This document shows, in pieces, positions 46,870 to 58,249 of a stretch of 64,000 bases of DNA. Within the stretch, counting starts at the first letter, position 1. Each line of letters begins with the position of its first letter. Below the pieces are notes generated by a model that was not told the DNA's origin, searched no databases, and saw only the letters and a list, made by a program, of their open reading frames with translations. The translations under genes and the position numbers were made by a program. The stretch is from Litoditis marina (taxonomy: Eukaryota > Nematoda > Chromadorea > Rhabditida > Rhabditidae): positions 13,677,259 to 13,741,258 of the forward strand of contig OZ038434.1 in the NCBI GenBank assembly GCA_964036275.1. Direction: 5' to 3'.

Positions 46870-47080
46870 CAAACCGTTGTGGACACCGTACCATCCACTT
46901 TGTAAGGGGCGGGGTTTGGCGAGGGGCCAACCAGTCTGCGTATCATTGATCTACACACTCTCTCAGCCGCTGGCAAATAATCAACGACCGCTCGCCCCGC
47001 ATCGCCCAATCAATCGAAGCCGCTGCTGTCTTTATGGGGAAAATGGCGACTATACCACACCGAACAATGTAAGTTGTACA
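46870..47080. other. GC-richer intronic segment
   Basis: In the intron after the TM4 exon of the chemoreceptor there is a GC-rich stretch (GGGGCGGGGTTTGGCG, CCGCTCGCCCCGCATCGCC) unlike its surroundings. Probably a repeat insertion; no ends identified. Confidence 0.35.
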
Positions 47081-49269
47081 TACCGATTCGGTCATTGTTT
47101 TTCCTGATAACTATACAATTTCACCTTCGTAACGTAGTCTTCCACCTGTTCTCTTGGTATTCTACTCCGAATTGCAAGGGTATTGAATGGAATTATGATT
47201 ACAGCAGCCAGCACAATCAGAGTTATTCTGAAACATTCACATAAAATTGATTTTAGCTGCGGAAAACGGAACATGTATACAATAGAACTGAAAACTTCGT
47301 TCATTTAGAGGTGAGAGATTGATTACAACGTACAAGTTCTTCACTCTGCAATACTCAAATCACAATTGTACTTGTTTTTAACTAAGTTTGTTGTGCTTTT
47401 TGTTGTTGCCAAGCCATTTAGTTAAGCTGCACACTCTATGTGGATTCAAATACAGTGCCTAAATGAGAGAGAACCATGAGTTCTGAACAAAACATTGGTT
47501 TGATTCCGCATCGAACTCAAAAACAAACGTCGAAAATACTGAAAAAATTGTTCGGAGTGAAACCTCAAAAAAGTGGAATGTACTGTTGGACAATTTGCAA
47601 TTGAAATGCTAAAAATTACAAATTAGGATAATCCGCAGAAGATTTATTTTCAAAACTTCTTCTTTATGCGACCTACCTGAACTGTTTGTTATTCAACTTT
47701 AAGGTATTCCAATCGGTTTGAGTTGCTTGATGTCTATATAGCAGACAGTACATTATTGCTATCATGAAATACGTGCCCACGAACCATTCAAACAACTGAA
47801 AATTGTTGAACGTTTGAAAAAATAGCCATTTACTGAATGTTTGTACTAGTTCCTAGGTTGAATTGGGTTAGATGAAGTCGATCATCAGATGGTAAGTCTT
47901 AGCATCATCGAGCAGACACATCCAATACTTGACCGCAACGAGTCAGTTGTCATAGTTCGTTTCATTCGCATTGAGATTCATTGGAACCGCGCCAAGTTTG
48001 GGAAAAAATAACCTGGAATTGTCATTGTCACGGTCTCAGTGGGAATGACCGCAACTATGACCAGTGTGATCTTTTGAATTTTGGATTGTCTGTTGTTTTC
48101 ACCTCAAGGCAATTTCTACAGATGTAAACTCCGATTAGAAGTTGTGAAGACGATAAATCTCAAAACTCGCATTTCCACAACACACCCGGAATTGAATTCC
48201 GAAATGAAAATCTTATGTTCTTGAATATATAAACATTTAACTTCGGCACAACTACATTTGAAGAGGCTAAACTTTGAAGATAGCTACAGTGTCAAAAACA
48301 TTTTATAACTTGTGTGGCATCTAAAATAATACCCTATTGTAATAATTTAATTTAATAAATGCATGTATTTTTATAAATTTGATTAATGTATTTTTGTTTA
48401 TCACTCGAAAAAGTGAAAGAGAAAGAAAAAACATAAACGTGAAAGTGAAAATTGAATTGGGGGAACTGAATACCAGCAAATATTCTCCTTTTATATTTTG
48501 GCCGAGGCCTAGACAATGGAAGGCCAGAGTTGGAATTATGACCGGCGTCATTACCAACGAGTAAAACACATCGAAAATGCCGGAGGTCAACTGTAAAATG
48601 TGTTGAATGGGCAGGTATCAAAATGGGTATTGGAGGCTATTTATCATCAGACAGATCCATCCTAGTGAGATCCTGATTATTCTACACTGTCGAATCACTT
48701 CAGACTTTGAGCTTATCTATGATTCCAATAAACCAATATGTTCAATGAATATTCTTGTAACAAACCTGGAGTCCAAAAAGATAGTATTTGTATGTCTTCA
48801 TGGCCTTGGTACTTTTGCTAAGAATAACAATACACATAACAACATTTGTTGTCAGAGTTATCAAGCCGGAGATCTATAAGAACAGATTCTAATGGAAATT
48901 CAAGAAAATAAAAAAACACAAACCCTGTGTAGTATTTCTTTAAGATAAATACCTGAATCATTTGGCGAAATTTCGTTTGGAACGAGTTTGCGTGGAAATG
49001 CTAATGGCTGAGTGAAGTGATTTTCCCCAAATATCAGGATTGCATTGAAAATGGACTATTCAATAACTTACGAGTTAACTTGGTATACTATACCTGCATC
49101 ACTCTGATAAGTACCCAGTTTGTGGTGAGATTGTAATCCTTTGCATCTTGAACGGCATACATTCAGACGAACCACTGCCTTCAACTGATTAGGTTCTACT
49201 TTTGCAGAACCAATTAAAACCAGTTGAAAATTTTGCATAAACAAAACGGCCTGGAAATTTTGTATTTTA

Positions 49270-49486
49270 GATTCTTGATGTTATGCAAATATCACAAATT
49301 TTAAATCAAAAAGTTTTCATATTGTCTATGAGTAACCATTGAGAAACTTTTTTGAGCTTTTCAAAATTTTTGTGATACTCAGATTACAGCGGAACGGTTT
49401 TTTTTAACTCGGAATTCTTCGGTTCATTCTGAAGAGTTCTATCTTTTTTTAATTGGTGCGTAGTAATAAGACAAAAACGTTTCTCT
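49270..49486. repeat. Segment duplicated at 55013-55228
   Basis: Shares GATGTTATGCAAA, CATTGAGAAACTTTTTTGAG and GGAATTCTTCGGTTCATTCT in the same order with 55013-55228. This is the upstream flank of the chemoreceptor locus and ends where minisatellite array 2 starts. Confidence 0.8.
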
Positions 49487-52400
49487 ATGTTAGGGAGGAG
49501 AGATGCCGCGCTAAAACTCGTCAGGGAAAACTCTCGCTGTCTATGTTAGGGAGAACTCTCGCTGTATATGTTAGGGAGAACTCTCGCTGTCTATGTTAGG
49601 GAGAACTCTCGCTGTATATGTTAGGGAGAACTCTCGCTGTCTATGTTAGGGAGAACTCTCGCTGTATATGTTAGGGAGAACTCTCGCTGTCTATGTTAGG
49701 GAAAACTCTCGCTGTCTATGTTAGGGAGAACTCTCGCTGTATATGTTAGGGAGAACTCTCGCTGTCTATGTTAGGGAGAACTCTCGCTGTATATGTTAGG
49801 GAGAACTCTCGCTGTCTATGTTAGGGAGAACTCTCGCTGTATATGTTAGGGAGAACTCTCGCTGTCTATGTTAGGGAAAACTCTCGCTGTCTATGTTAGG
49901 GAGAACTCTCGCTGTATATGTTAGGGAGAACTCTCGCTGTCTATGTTAGGGAGAACTCTCGCTGTATATGTTAGGGAGAACTCTCGCTGTCTATGTTAGG
50001 GAAAACTCTCGCTGTCTATGTTAGGGAGAACTCTCGCTGTATATGTTAGGGAGAACTCTCGCTGTCTATGTTAGGGAGAACTCTCGCTGTATATGTTAGG
50101 GAGAACTCTCGCTGTCTATGTTAGGGAGAACTCTCGCTGTCTATGTTAGGGAAAACTCTCGCTGTCTATGTTAGGGAGAACTCTCGCTGTCTATGTTAGG
50201 GAGAACTCTCGCTGTATATGTTAGGGAGAACTCTCGCTGTCTATGTTAGGGAGAACTCTCGCTGTATATGTTAGGGAGAACTCTCGCTGTCTATGTTAGG
50301 GAGAACTCTCGCTGTATATGTTAGGGAGAACTCTCGCTGTCTATGTTAGGGAGAACTCTCGCTGTCTATGTTAGGGAGAACTCTCGCTGTATATGTTAGG
50401 GAGAACTCTCGCTGTCTATGTTAGGGAGAACTCTCGCTGTCTATGTTAGGGAGAACTCTCGCTGTATATGTTAGGGAGAACTCTCGCTGTCTATGTTAGG
50501 GAAAACTCTCGCTGTCTATGTTAGGGAGAACTCTCGCTGTATATGTTAGGGAGAACTCTCGCTGTCTATGTTAGGGAGAACTCTCGCTGTATATGTTAGG
50601 GAGAACTCTCGCTGTCTATGTTAGGGAAAACTCTCGCTGTCTATGTTAGGGAGAACTCTCGCTGTATATGTTAGGGAGAACTCTCGCTGTCTATGTTAGG
50701 GAGAACTCTCGCTGTATATGTTAGGGAGAACTCTCGCTGTCTATGTTAGGGAGAACTCTCGCTGTATATGTTAGGGAGAACTCTCGCTGTCTATGTTAGG
50801 GAGAACTCTCGCTGTATATGTTAGAGAGAACTCTCGCTGTCTATGTTAGGGAAAACTCTCGCTGTCTATGTTAGGGAGAACTCTCGCTGTATATGTTAGG
50901 GAGAACTCTCGCTGTCTATGTTAGGGAGAACTCTCGCTGTATATGTTAGGGAGAACTCTCGCTGTCTATGTTAGGGAGAACTCTCGCTGTATATGTTAGG
51001 GAGAACTCTCGCTGTCTATGTTAGGGAGAACTCTCGCTGTATATGTTAGGGAGAACTCTCGCTGTCTATGTTAGGGAGAACTCTCGCTGTATATGTTAGA
51101 GAGAACTCTCGCTGTCTATGTTAGGGAAAACTCTCGCTGTCTATGTTAGGGAGAACTCTCGCTGTATATGTTAGGGAGAACTCTCGCTGTCTATGTTAGG
51201 GAGAACTCTCGCTGTATATGTTAGGGAGAACTCTCGCTGTCTATGTTAGGGAGAACTCTCGCTGTATATGTTAGGGAGAACTCTCGCTGTCTATGTTAGG
51301 GAGAACTCTCGCTGTATATGTTAGGGAGAACTCTCGCTGTCTATGTTAGGGAGAACTCTCGCTGTATATGTTAGAGAGAACTCTCGCTGTCTATGTTAGG
51401 GAAAACTCTCGCTGTCTATGTTAGGGAGAACTCTCGCTGTATATGTTAGGGAGAACTCTCGCTGTCTATGTTAGGGAGAACTCTCGCTGTATATGTTAGG
51501 GAGAACTCTCGCTGTCTATGTTAGGGAGAACTCTCGCTGTATATGTTAGAGAGAACTCTCGCTGTCTATGTTAGGGAAAACTCTCGCTGTCTATGTTAGG
51601 GAGAACTCTCGCTGTATATGTTAGGGAGAACTCTCGCTGTCTATGTTAGGGAGAACTCTCGCTGTATATGTTAGGGAGAACTCTCGCTGTCTATGTTAGG
51701 GAGAACTCTCGCTGTATATGTTAGGGAGAACTCTCGCTGTCTATGTTAGGGAGAACTCTCGCTGTATATGTTAGGGAGAACTCTCGCTGTCTATGTTAGG
51801 GAGAACTCTCGCTGTATATGTTAGAGAGAACTCTCGCTGTATATGTTAGGGAGAACTCTCGCTGTCTATGTTAGGGAGAACTCTCGCTGTATATGTTAGG
51901 GAGAACTCTCGCTGTCTATGTTAGGGAGAACTCTCGCTGTATATGTTAGGGAGAACTCTCGCTGTCTATGTTAGGGAGAACTCTCGCTGTCTATGTTAGG
52001 GAGAACTCTCGCTGTATATGTTAGGGAGAACTCTCGCTGTCTATGTTAGGGAGAACTCTCGCTGTATATGTTAGGGAGAACTCTCGCTGTCTATGTTAGG
52101 GAGAACTCTCGCTGTCTATGTTAGGGAGAACTCTCGCTGTATATGTTAGAGAGAACTCTCGCTGTCTATGTTAGGGAGAACTCTCGCTGTATATGTTAGA
52201 GAGAACTCTCGCTGTCTATGTTAGGGAGAACTCTCGCTGTATATGTTAGGGAGAACTCTCGCTGTCTATGTTAGGGAGAACTCTCGCTGTATATGTTAGG
52301 GAGAACTCTCGCTGTATATGTTAGGGAGAACTCTCGCTGTCTATGTTAGGGAGAACTCTCGCTGTCTATGTTAGGGAAAACTCTCGCTGTATATGTTAGG

Positions 52401-52865
52401 GAGAACTCTCGCTGTATATGTTAGGGAGAACTCTCGCTGTCTATGTTAGGGAGAACTCTCGCTGTATATGTTAGGGAGAACTCTCGCTGTATATGTTAGG
52501 GAGAACTCTCGCTGTATATGTTAGAGAGAACTCTCGCTGTCTATGTTAGGGAGAACTCTCGCTGTATATGTTAGGGAGAACTCTCGCTGTCTATGTTAGG
52601 GAGAACTCTCGCTGTATATGTTAGGGAGAACTCTCGCTGTCTATGTTAGGGAGAACTCTCGCTGTCTATGTTAGGGAAAACTCTCGCTGTATATGTTAGG
52701 GAGAACTCTCGCTGTATATGTTAGAGAGAACTCTCGCTGTCTATGTTAGGGAGAACTCTCGCTGTATATGTTAGGGAGAACTCTCGCTGTATATGTTAGA
52801 GAGAACTCTCGCTGTCTATGTTAGGGAGAACTCTCGCTGTATATGTTAGAGAGAACTCTCGTTCT
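49487..52865 (-). repeat. Minisatellite array 2 (25-bp unit, about 130 copies)
   Basis: Perfect 25-bp periodicity with core GTTAGGGAGAACTCTCGCTG and an alternating C/A position (CTGTCTATG versus CTGTATATG) that makes a 50-bp dimer. Rare variants (GGGAAAACT, TTAGAGAG) recur together at 275-bp steps (about 50821, 51096, 51371), i.e. an 11-unit higher-order repeat. The complement reads ...TTCTCCCTAACATA..., so it is the same family as arrays 1, 3 and 4 but in the opposite orientation. Confidence 0.97.
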
Positions 52866-53150
52866 CTGTCGTGAAATCACGATAACCATGAGGGCGTGGC
52901 GCCGAACAGGGACAAGCTATGTGAGAATGATAGAGAGAGGCGCGATGCCTCAGAGTTTATAGATCGCACAATGCGAAATACAAGTTACAAGTTAATACAA
53001 GTTAAACAAGGACTTTTATAATATTTCTTTCTCCTGTGTTTCTGTGTATTATTTGTATTATTGTATATTATTCTGTTATAATAAATGTATGTAATGAACT
53101 AGTGTGGAAAGGAGTCTTCTGTTATAACTCACACTTACACTATAAAACAC
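52866..53150. mobile_element. Insertion within array 2, possible retroelement remnant
   Basis: Non-repetitive segment interrupting the minisatellite. It contains TGGCGCCGAACAGGGAC (about 52897), one base short of the common tRNA-Lys primer-binding site, followed by a roughly 230-bp stretch starting TGTGAGAATG and ending CTCACACTTACA with an AATAAA inside. This could be an LTR remnant, but orientation and ends are unclear. Confidence 0.35.
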
Positions 53151-53330
53151 TCTCTATGTTAGAGAGAACTCTTGCTGTCTATGTTAGGGAGAATGCTTGC
53201 TGTATATGTTAGAGAGAACTCTCGCTCTCTATGTTAGGGAGAACTCTCGCTGTCTATGTTAGGGAGAGTGTCGCGCTCTCTGTTAAGGAGAGATGTCGCG
53301 CTCTATGTTAAGATGAAGTGTGGCGCTAAA
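53151..53330 (-). repeat. Minisatellite array 2, degenerate end
   Basis: Seven or so diverged units (TATGTTAGAGAGAACTCTTG, TGTTAAGGAGAGATGTCGCG) between the insertion and the hairpin head. Confidence 0.85.
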
Positions 53331-54563
53331 TGTTGTCGAAAACGTGATTGAAATGGTTGAGAAAAACATTCGGAGAAAGGGGTGAAAAATAAACAAGTAT
53401 TCCGATAAGCTCTCGCCAGCCTGGAGTAAAAACAAGGGAGGAGGAGGCGGCTTCAGCCGCCGGCGCCTACCTTGTGTACGAATTAAACCAACTGAAAGAG
53501 CACTGGTAGCTCGCAAGAAGCCCACAAGATACTGCACGTAACCCAAAAGAAACAAGGAGAAAAAAGGAACATGCTTCACAGAAAGTAAATGGAGATAGAG
53601 TTCCGGCAGCAATCAATTACAACGGATACTCACGTTGTTCGTTGCGGTGCTCGCTACTGTTTTCCAGCAAATATCATTCCATTTCTTGAAAAACAACGGA
53701 AAACTGGAAGTTAAAGGTATCCATCTAGTTGTATCTACTACTGTTCTGGCTGTATCTACCAATTAACATTTGATTGGGGTCTACTTTGATGAAATGTGCA
53801 AAAAGTTAAAAAACTGCAGAAGGAATGTTGAAGGAACCGTTTCTCTATAATTCAGATGGAATTATGAATAACAATTTTCTCTATAATTCAGATGTAATTA
53901 CAATGGCAAAAAGCTTTGTTGTTGTGCTGGTGACATCTTACAGTAAGCCACGAAGAAAAATTAAAATCGTTCGACAATGGAGTCTTCAATGAGCCGAAAC
54001 ATTACTAGTTATACTGTACCGCAAAGGTTTCGAGTTTTGACCGAATGGTAATCAAAAAATTCTTCAAGAGATGAAAAGGTGATGGTCATGTCGATATCAA
54101 TGTCGAGAAAAATACAAAACCGCTTTCAAAACCTTGCCCCACCAGACTAACAAAATAAATCTTTGAAAAAGATTCGTTGATACTATGAACACAACCAGGC
54201 AGTGGGAGAAGGATTTCTGCATTACAGTAAGCCAATCTTATTGGTTTTTGAACTCAAGGTGAGCAACTCTTATCTAAAAACTGAATTCATGACTTTTTAT
54301 CTCTCCAAAATTGCAGCATTGCACATTATAGAGGTACGATCCTTTTTATTTAACTCAGCTGCATCAGAATAACATTCAAATTATTATGTTTAAAAATCGT
54401 GCTGTTTTAGAATAACTTCCGAATTGTTATTCTGGAACAGCATGGTGATTTGAATACACATGAGGTTAATTGGAACATGTTTGCATGCACATATGTAAAA
54501 ATCAAAGTAATGCAAAAAATATTATAAAAAAGTATTTCCCGTCCAAAACTCGCTACACTTGCC
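53331..54563. other. Intergenic DNA with hairpin and decayed MITE
   Basis: Holds the hairpin at 53432-53475 and a diverged relative of the TTAA MITE that ends CATTGCACATTATAGAGGTA at about 54320-54346, with a possible other end near 53831. No gene supported. Confidence 0.5.
53432..53475. repeat. GC-rich hairpin heading minisatellite array 2
   Basis: ACAAGGGAGG...GGCGGCTTCAGCCGCC...CTACCTTGT, the reverse-orientation counterpart of the hairpins at 55863 and 58144. The adjacent CTCTCGCCAGCCTGGAGTAA matches their flank (complement of GGGCTGGCGAGAG). Confidence 0.85.
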
Positions 54564-54830
54564 AAGCAATGATTATCGTTGTAAGAATAAAATGAATAGA
54601 ACACAAGGAGAGAGTAGAAAAGTACAAGGAGAGTGTAGAAAAGTGCTGAAATAATGAAAAGTAATGCTAACAAGTAGGAGAACCAATGTTTCTGAAAGTC
54701 GTTCTTGGGAAACAAAATACACGATTTCGGTGTTCGGAAAGTTCCTAACCGAGATATTCACCGAGAGGTGCCGGTAGGGCCACTTTCAGTACCTGGACCA
54801 TTCCTGGATACGTTTTCAAGCGAGATGGGT
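54564..54830. repeat. Duplicate of 30893-31160
   Basis: Near-identical, including CAAGCAATGATTATCGTTGT and CGATTTCGGTGTTCGGAAAG. First of three collinear pieces of the chemoreceptor locus. Confidence 0.85.
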
Positions 54831-54845
54831 ATGGAACTTGAATGG

Positions 54846-54960
54846 AACTATTATCTATCCTACTGATGTATTTTATAGTATTGTTCGGTTTGATTCGTAT
54901 ATGGACCTTTGTGAATACCTGTACAACCAGTGTGTTCAGCCAATATCTATTTCTCGCTTT
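54846..54960 (-). pseudogene. Chemoreceptor exon fragment (TM6 start)
   Basis: Matches 45422-45530. The minus strand still encodes RNRYWLNTLVVQ followed by the donor GTATTC. The rest of the gene is deleted. Confidence 0.75.
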
Positions 54961-55012
54961 TCATGTTCTCATGTTTTCATGTTTTCATGTTCATGTCATT
55001 TTTTCTTTTGCT

Positions 55013-55228
55013 TGATGTTATGCAAAGATCACAAATTTTCACTCAAAAAGTTTTCTCATTGTCTATGAGAAACCATTGAGAAACTTTTTTGAGCTTTTCA
55101 AAATTTTCGTGATATTCAGATTATAGCAGAACGGTTTCTTCAACGCGGAATTCTTCGGTTCATTCTGAACAGTTCTACCCTTTTTTCGAAATTGGTTCGT
55201 AGTAATCAGACAAAGACGTTTCATTGTA
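55013..55228. repeat. Duplicate of 49270-49486
   Basis: Third collinear piece: the upstream flank of the chemoreceptor locus. Confidence 0.8.
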
Positions 55229-55862
55229 TACCGCACAGAGCATGTCAAAGAGATACATCGATACAGAGAGCGATTATCAATTTGTTGAAACAACACCAGA
55301 ATGATTATGAGGTTTTGCTCTCAAATTAGTAGATACAGTGTTCAGGCACCTAGCAATTGGTGTAATTGGGGTGTGCTTTGATAACAACTAAAAAATATTT
55401 TCTCGTGATAATAATAATGATAACAACAGTAATAATACTAACAACAATGATATTAATATTAATACTATTAGTAGTAGCACACAATGATAAAACAATCATA
55501 TCCTATCACCTATCCTATCACTTACGCATCAAGCCTATCATCACGATATGACTTTCACAAGTTGCCGAAATTATTAATTTTTTTCGCAAAATGATTAAAC
55601 AATGTAACTAAAATCATAAATAGCCGAACTAGGTCTAGTGGATTATGGAAATACCCTATACCACAATAGAAGTGGTTTTGATAGGCACAAATTGCAAACT
55701 AACTAGCACAATAAAAACAATTCAGCCAAAAAGTGAAAAGAAACCGTTAGCAGATCAGAAGTCTGTGTTTCAAAAAAATTGCTAGAAATAACTTTAGTTC
55801 CAGAAGAAAGAAAAAACATAAATCAACAATAAATGATTAAAGGATTGAATAATATAGACGAA
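55229..55862. other. Intergenic DNA
   Basis: AT-rich, with an imperfect AATAAT-type run at about 55408-55480. No gene seen. Confidence 0.5.
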
Positions 55863-55907
55863 ACAAGGTAGGTCGCCGGCGGCTAAAGCCGCCTCCGCCT
55901 CCCTTGT
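55863..55907. repeat. GC-rich hairpin heading minisatellite array 3
   Basis: ACAAGGTAGG ... GGCGGCTAAAGCCGCC ... CCTCCCTTGT. It is followed by TTTTATTCCGGGCTGGCGAG and CGCGAAAGCTCTCCTTAACA, the same head as at 58144. Confidence 0.9.
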
Positions 55908-55974
55908 TTTTATTCCGGGCTGGCGAGAGCTTCCTGGCCCTATTTTTTTCTGAAATGGACCGCGAAAGCTCTCC

Positions 55975-57925
55975 TTAACATAGAGCACAGAAGGTGTCCT
56001 TGATTGCGAGACCTCTCACTAACTTAGGGTGCGAGACCTCTCCAGAACGCGAGTCATATTTTTAACATCGAGGGCGAGTCTTCTATCTAACATAGAGCGC
56101 GAAACTTCTCCCTAACATAGAGCGCGAAACTTCTCCCTAACATAGAGCGCGAGACCTTTCCCTTACATAGAGCGCAAGACCTCTCTCTAACATAGAGCGC
56201 GAAACCTCTCTTTACCATAGAGCGCGAAACTTCTCCCTAACATAAAACGCGAAACTTCTCCCTAACATAGAAGGCGAAACTTCTCCCTAACATAGAACGC
56301 GAAATCTCTTCTTACCACAGAGCGTGAAATTTCTTCCTAACATAGAGCGCGAAACTTCTCCCTAACATAGAGCGCGGAATTTCTTCCTTACCATAGAGCG
56401 CGAAACTTCTCCCTAACATATAGCGCGAAACTTCTCCGTAAGAGCGCGAAACTTCTCCCTAACATAGAGCGCGAAACTGCTCCCTAACAGAGAGCGCGGA
56501 ATTTCTTCCTTACCATAGAGCGCGAAACTTCTCCCTAACATAGAACGTGGAACTTCTCCCTAACATAGAGCGCGAGACCTTTCCCTTACATAGAGCGCAA
56601 GACCTCTCTCTAACATAGAGCGCGAAACCTCTCTTTACCATAGAGCGCGAAACTTCTCCCTAACATAAAACGCGAAACTTCTCCCTAACATAGAAGGCGA
56701 AACTTCTCCCTAACATAGAACGCGAAATCTCTTCTTACCACAGAGCGTGAAATTTCTTCCTAACATAGAGCGCGAAACTTCTCCCTAACATAGAGCGCGG
56801 AATTTCTTCCTTACCATAGAGCGCGAAACTTCTCCCTAACATAGAGCGCGAAACTTCTCCCTAACATAGAGCGCGAGGCCTTTCCCTTACATAGAGCGCA
56901 AGACCTCTCTCTAACATAGAGCGCGAAACCTCTCCTTAACATAGAGCGCGAAACCTCTCTTTACCATAGAGCGCGAAACTTCTCCCTAACATAGAAGGCG
57001 AAACTTCTCCCTAACATAGAACGCGAAATCTCTTCTTACCACAGAGCGTGAAATTTCTTCCTAACATAGAGCGCGAAACTTCTCCCTAACATAGAGCGCG
57101 GAATTTCTTCCTTACCATAGAGCGCGAAACTTCTCCCTAACATATAGCGCGAAACTTCTCCGTAAGAGCGCGAAACTTCTCCCTAACATAGAGCGCGAAA
57201 CTGCTCCCTAACAGAGAGCGCGGAATTTCTTCCTTACCATAGAGCGCGAAACTTCTCCCTAACGTAGAACGTGGAACTTCTCCCTAACATAGAGCGCGGA
57301 ATTTCTTCCTTACCATAGAGCGCGAAACTTCTCCCTAACATATAGCGCGAAACTTCTCCGTAAGAGCGCGAAACTTCTCCCTAACATAGAGCGCGAAACT
57401 GCTCCCTAACAGAGAGCGCGGAATTTCTTCCTTACCATAGAGCGCGAAACTTCTCCCTAACATAGAACGTGGAACTTCTCCCTAACATAGAGCGCGAAAC
57501 TTCTCCTTAAGAGCGCGAAACTTCTCCCTAACATATAGCGCGAAACTTCTCCTTAAGAACGCGAAACTTCTCCCTAACATAGAGCGCGAAACTTCTCCCT
57601 AACATAGAGCGCGAAACTTCTCCCCAACATAGAGCGCGAAACTTCTCCCTAACATAGAGCGCGGAATTTCTTCCTTACCATAGAGCGCGAAACTTCTCCC
57701 TAACATAGAGCGCGTCTCGCTTAAATAGGGCGCGGGAGTTTCCTTTACCTTTATCATAGGGCGCGGAAGTTCCCCCTAACTTAGGGCTCGGAAGTTCCCC
57801 TTAACATAGGGCGCGGGACTTCTCCCGAATATTGTTCTCGGGAGTTCCCGAGAACTTATGGCGTGGAAGTTCCCCCTAACTTAGGGCGCAGGAGTTTCTC
57901 TTAACATAGAGACAAAGGTTCTATC
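55975..57925 (+). repeat. Minisatellite array 3
   Basis: About 25-bp units with core CTAACATAGAGCGCGAAACT, with variants ACCATAGAGCGCG and GGAATTTCTTCC and shortened TAAGAGCGCGAAAC units. Blocks of several hundred bases are repeated (for example the series around 56133-56400 recurs at about 56570-56830). The distal end becomes GGGCGCGG(A/G)AGTT units. Confidence 0.95.
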
Positions 57926-58143
57926 GCTACGCTAGCGTTTTCTCTAAAAAAAAATATGATCCACCCTTCCCACACTATTGCCAATGAGAAATGAAAAGCA
58001 TACAGCTCACGTTCGCTCACGGCTTTTCTCAGTTTTCAACAAAAAGTGCATTTGCTTCATTTGCTTCTCTCTTTCTCGACTAAAAGTGCACGATTTAGGT
58101 TTCAGACATACATACATACCAAGCAGGCAAATTATAGAAATGG
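57904..58143 (+). repeat. 240-bp direct repeat, copy 1
   Basis: From ACATAGAGACAAAGGTT through GATCCACCCTTCCCACACTA to AATTATAGAAATGGA. Repeated at 59622-59856, so array 4 with its hairpin lies between two copies. Confidence 0.9.
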
Positions 58144-58188
58144 ACAAGGAAGGTCGCCGGCGGCTAAAGCCGCCTCCGCCTCCCTTGT
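58144..58188. repeat. GC-rich hairpin heading minisatellite array 4
   Basis: ACAAGGAAGG ... GGCGGCTAAAGCCGCC ... CCTCCCTTGT, nearly identical to the hairpin at 55863, with the same downstream head sequence. Confidence 0.9.
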
Positions 58189-58249
58189 TTTTATTCCGGG
58201 CTGGCGAGAGCTTCCTGGTCCCGTTCTGAAAATGAACCGCGAAAGCTCT

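Larger units (their letters stand above)
31599..48873 (-). pseudogene. Serpentine class I-like chemoreceptor, split by an LTR retrotransposon
   Basis: Eight phase-compatible exons: 48873-48766 (TM1, ends KTYKYYLFGLQ), 48590-48474 (TM2, FDVFYSLVMTPVIIP), 47795-47677 (TM3), 47227-47125 (TM4, then REQVEDYVTK), 46474-46367 (loop starting FYPFAVG), 45619-45488 (TM5 and start of TM6, ending YWLNTLVVQ), 32469-32382 (VVIPLLFSIIPIAIVSVVV), 31780-31599 (TM7, SNHSTINALLLVLRTKTYR, ending EPIS). The pattern fits nematode Str-superfamily receptors; class I (sri) is my best guess and srh is the alternative. Such receptors act in chemosensory cilia. The first exon is not resolved. A 12.7 kb retroelement sits between exons 45488 and 32469, exactly at the acceptor, so a full-length mRNA is unlikely. 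All other splice sites and frames are intact, so the disruption is recent. Confidence 0.8.

Noticed and set aside
47990..48090. Possible chemoreceptor exon KITLVIVAVIPTETVTMTIP
   Set aside because: The TM2 exon (48474) and TM3 exon (47795) already join in phase 0 with the expected length, and the proposed exon has a weak acceptor and would not fit the TM order.
53432..58188. GC-rich hairpins as bacterial terminators or REP elements from contamination
   Set aside because: All flanking genes are spliced eukaryotic genes and the hairpins are tied to the local minisatellites.
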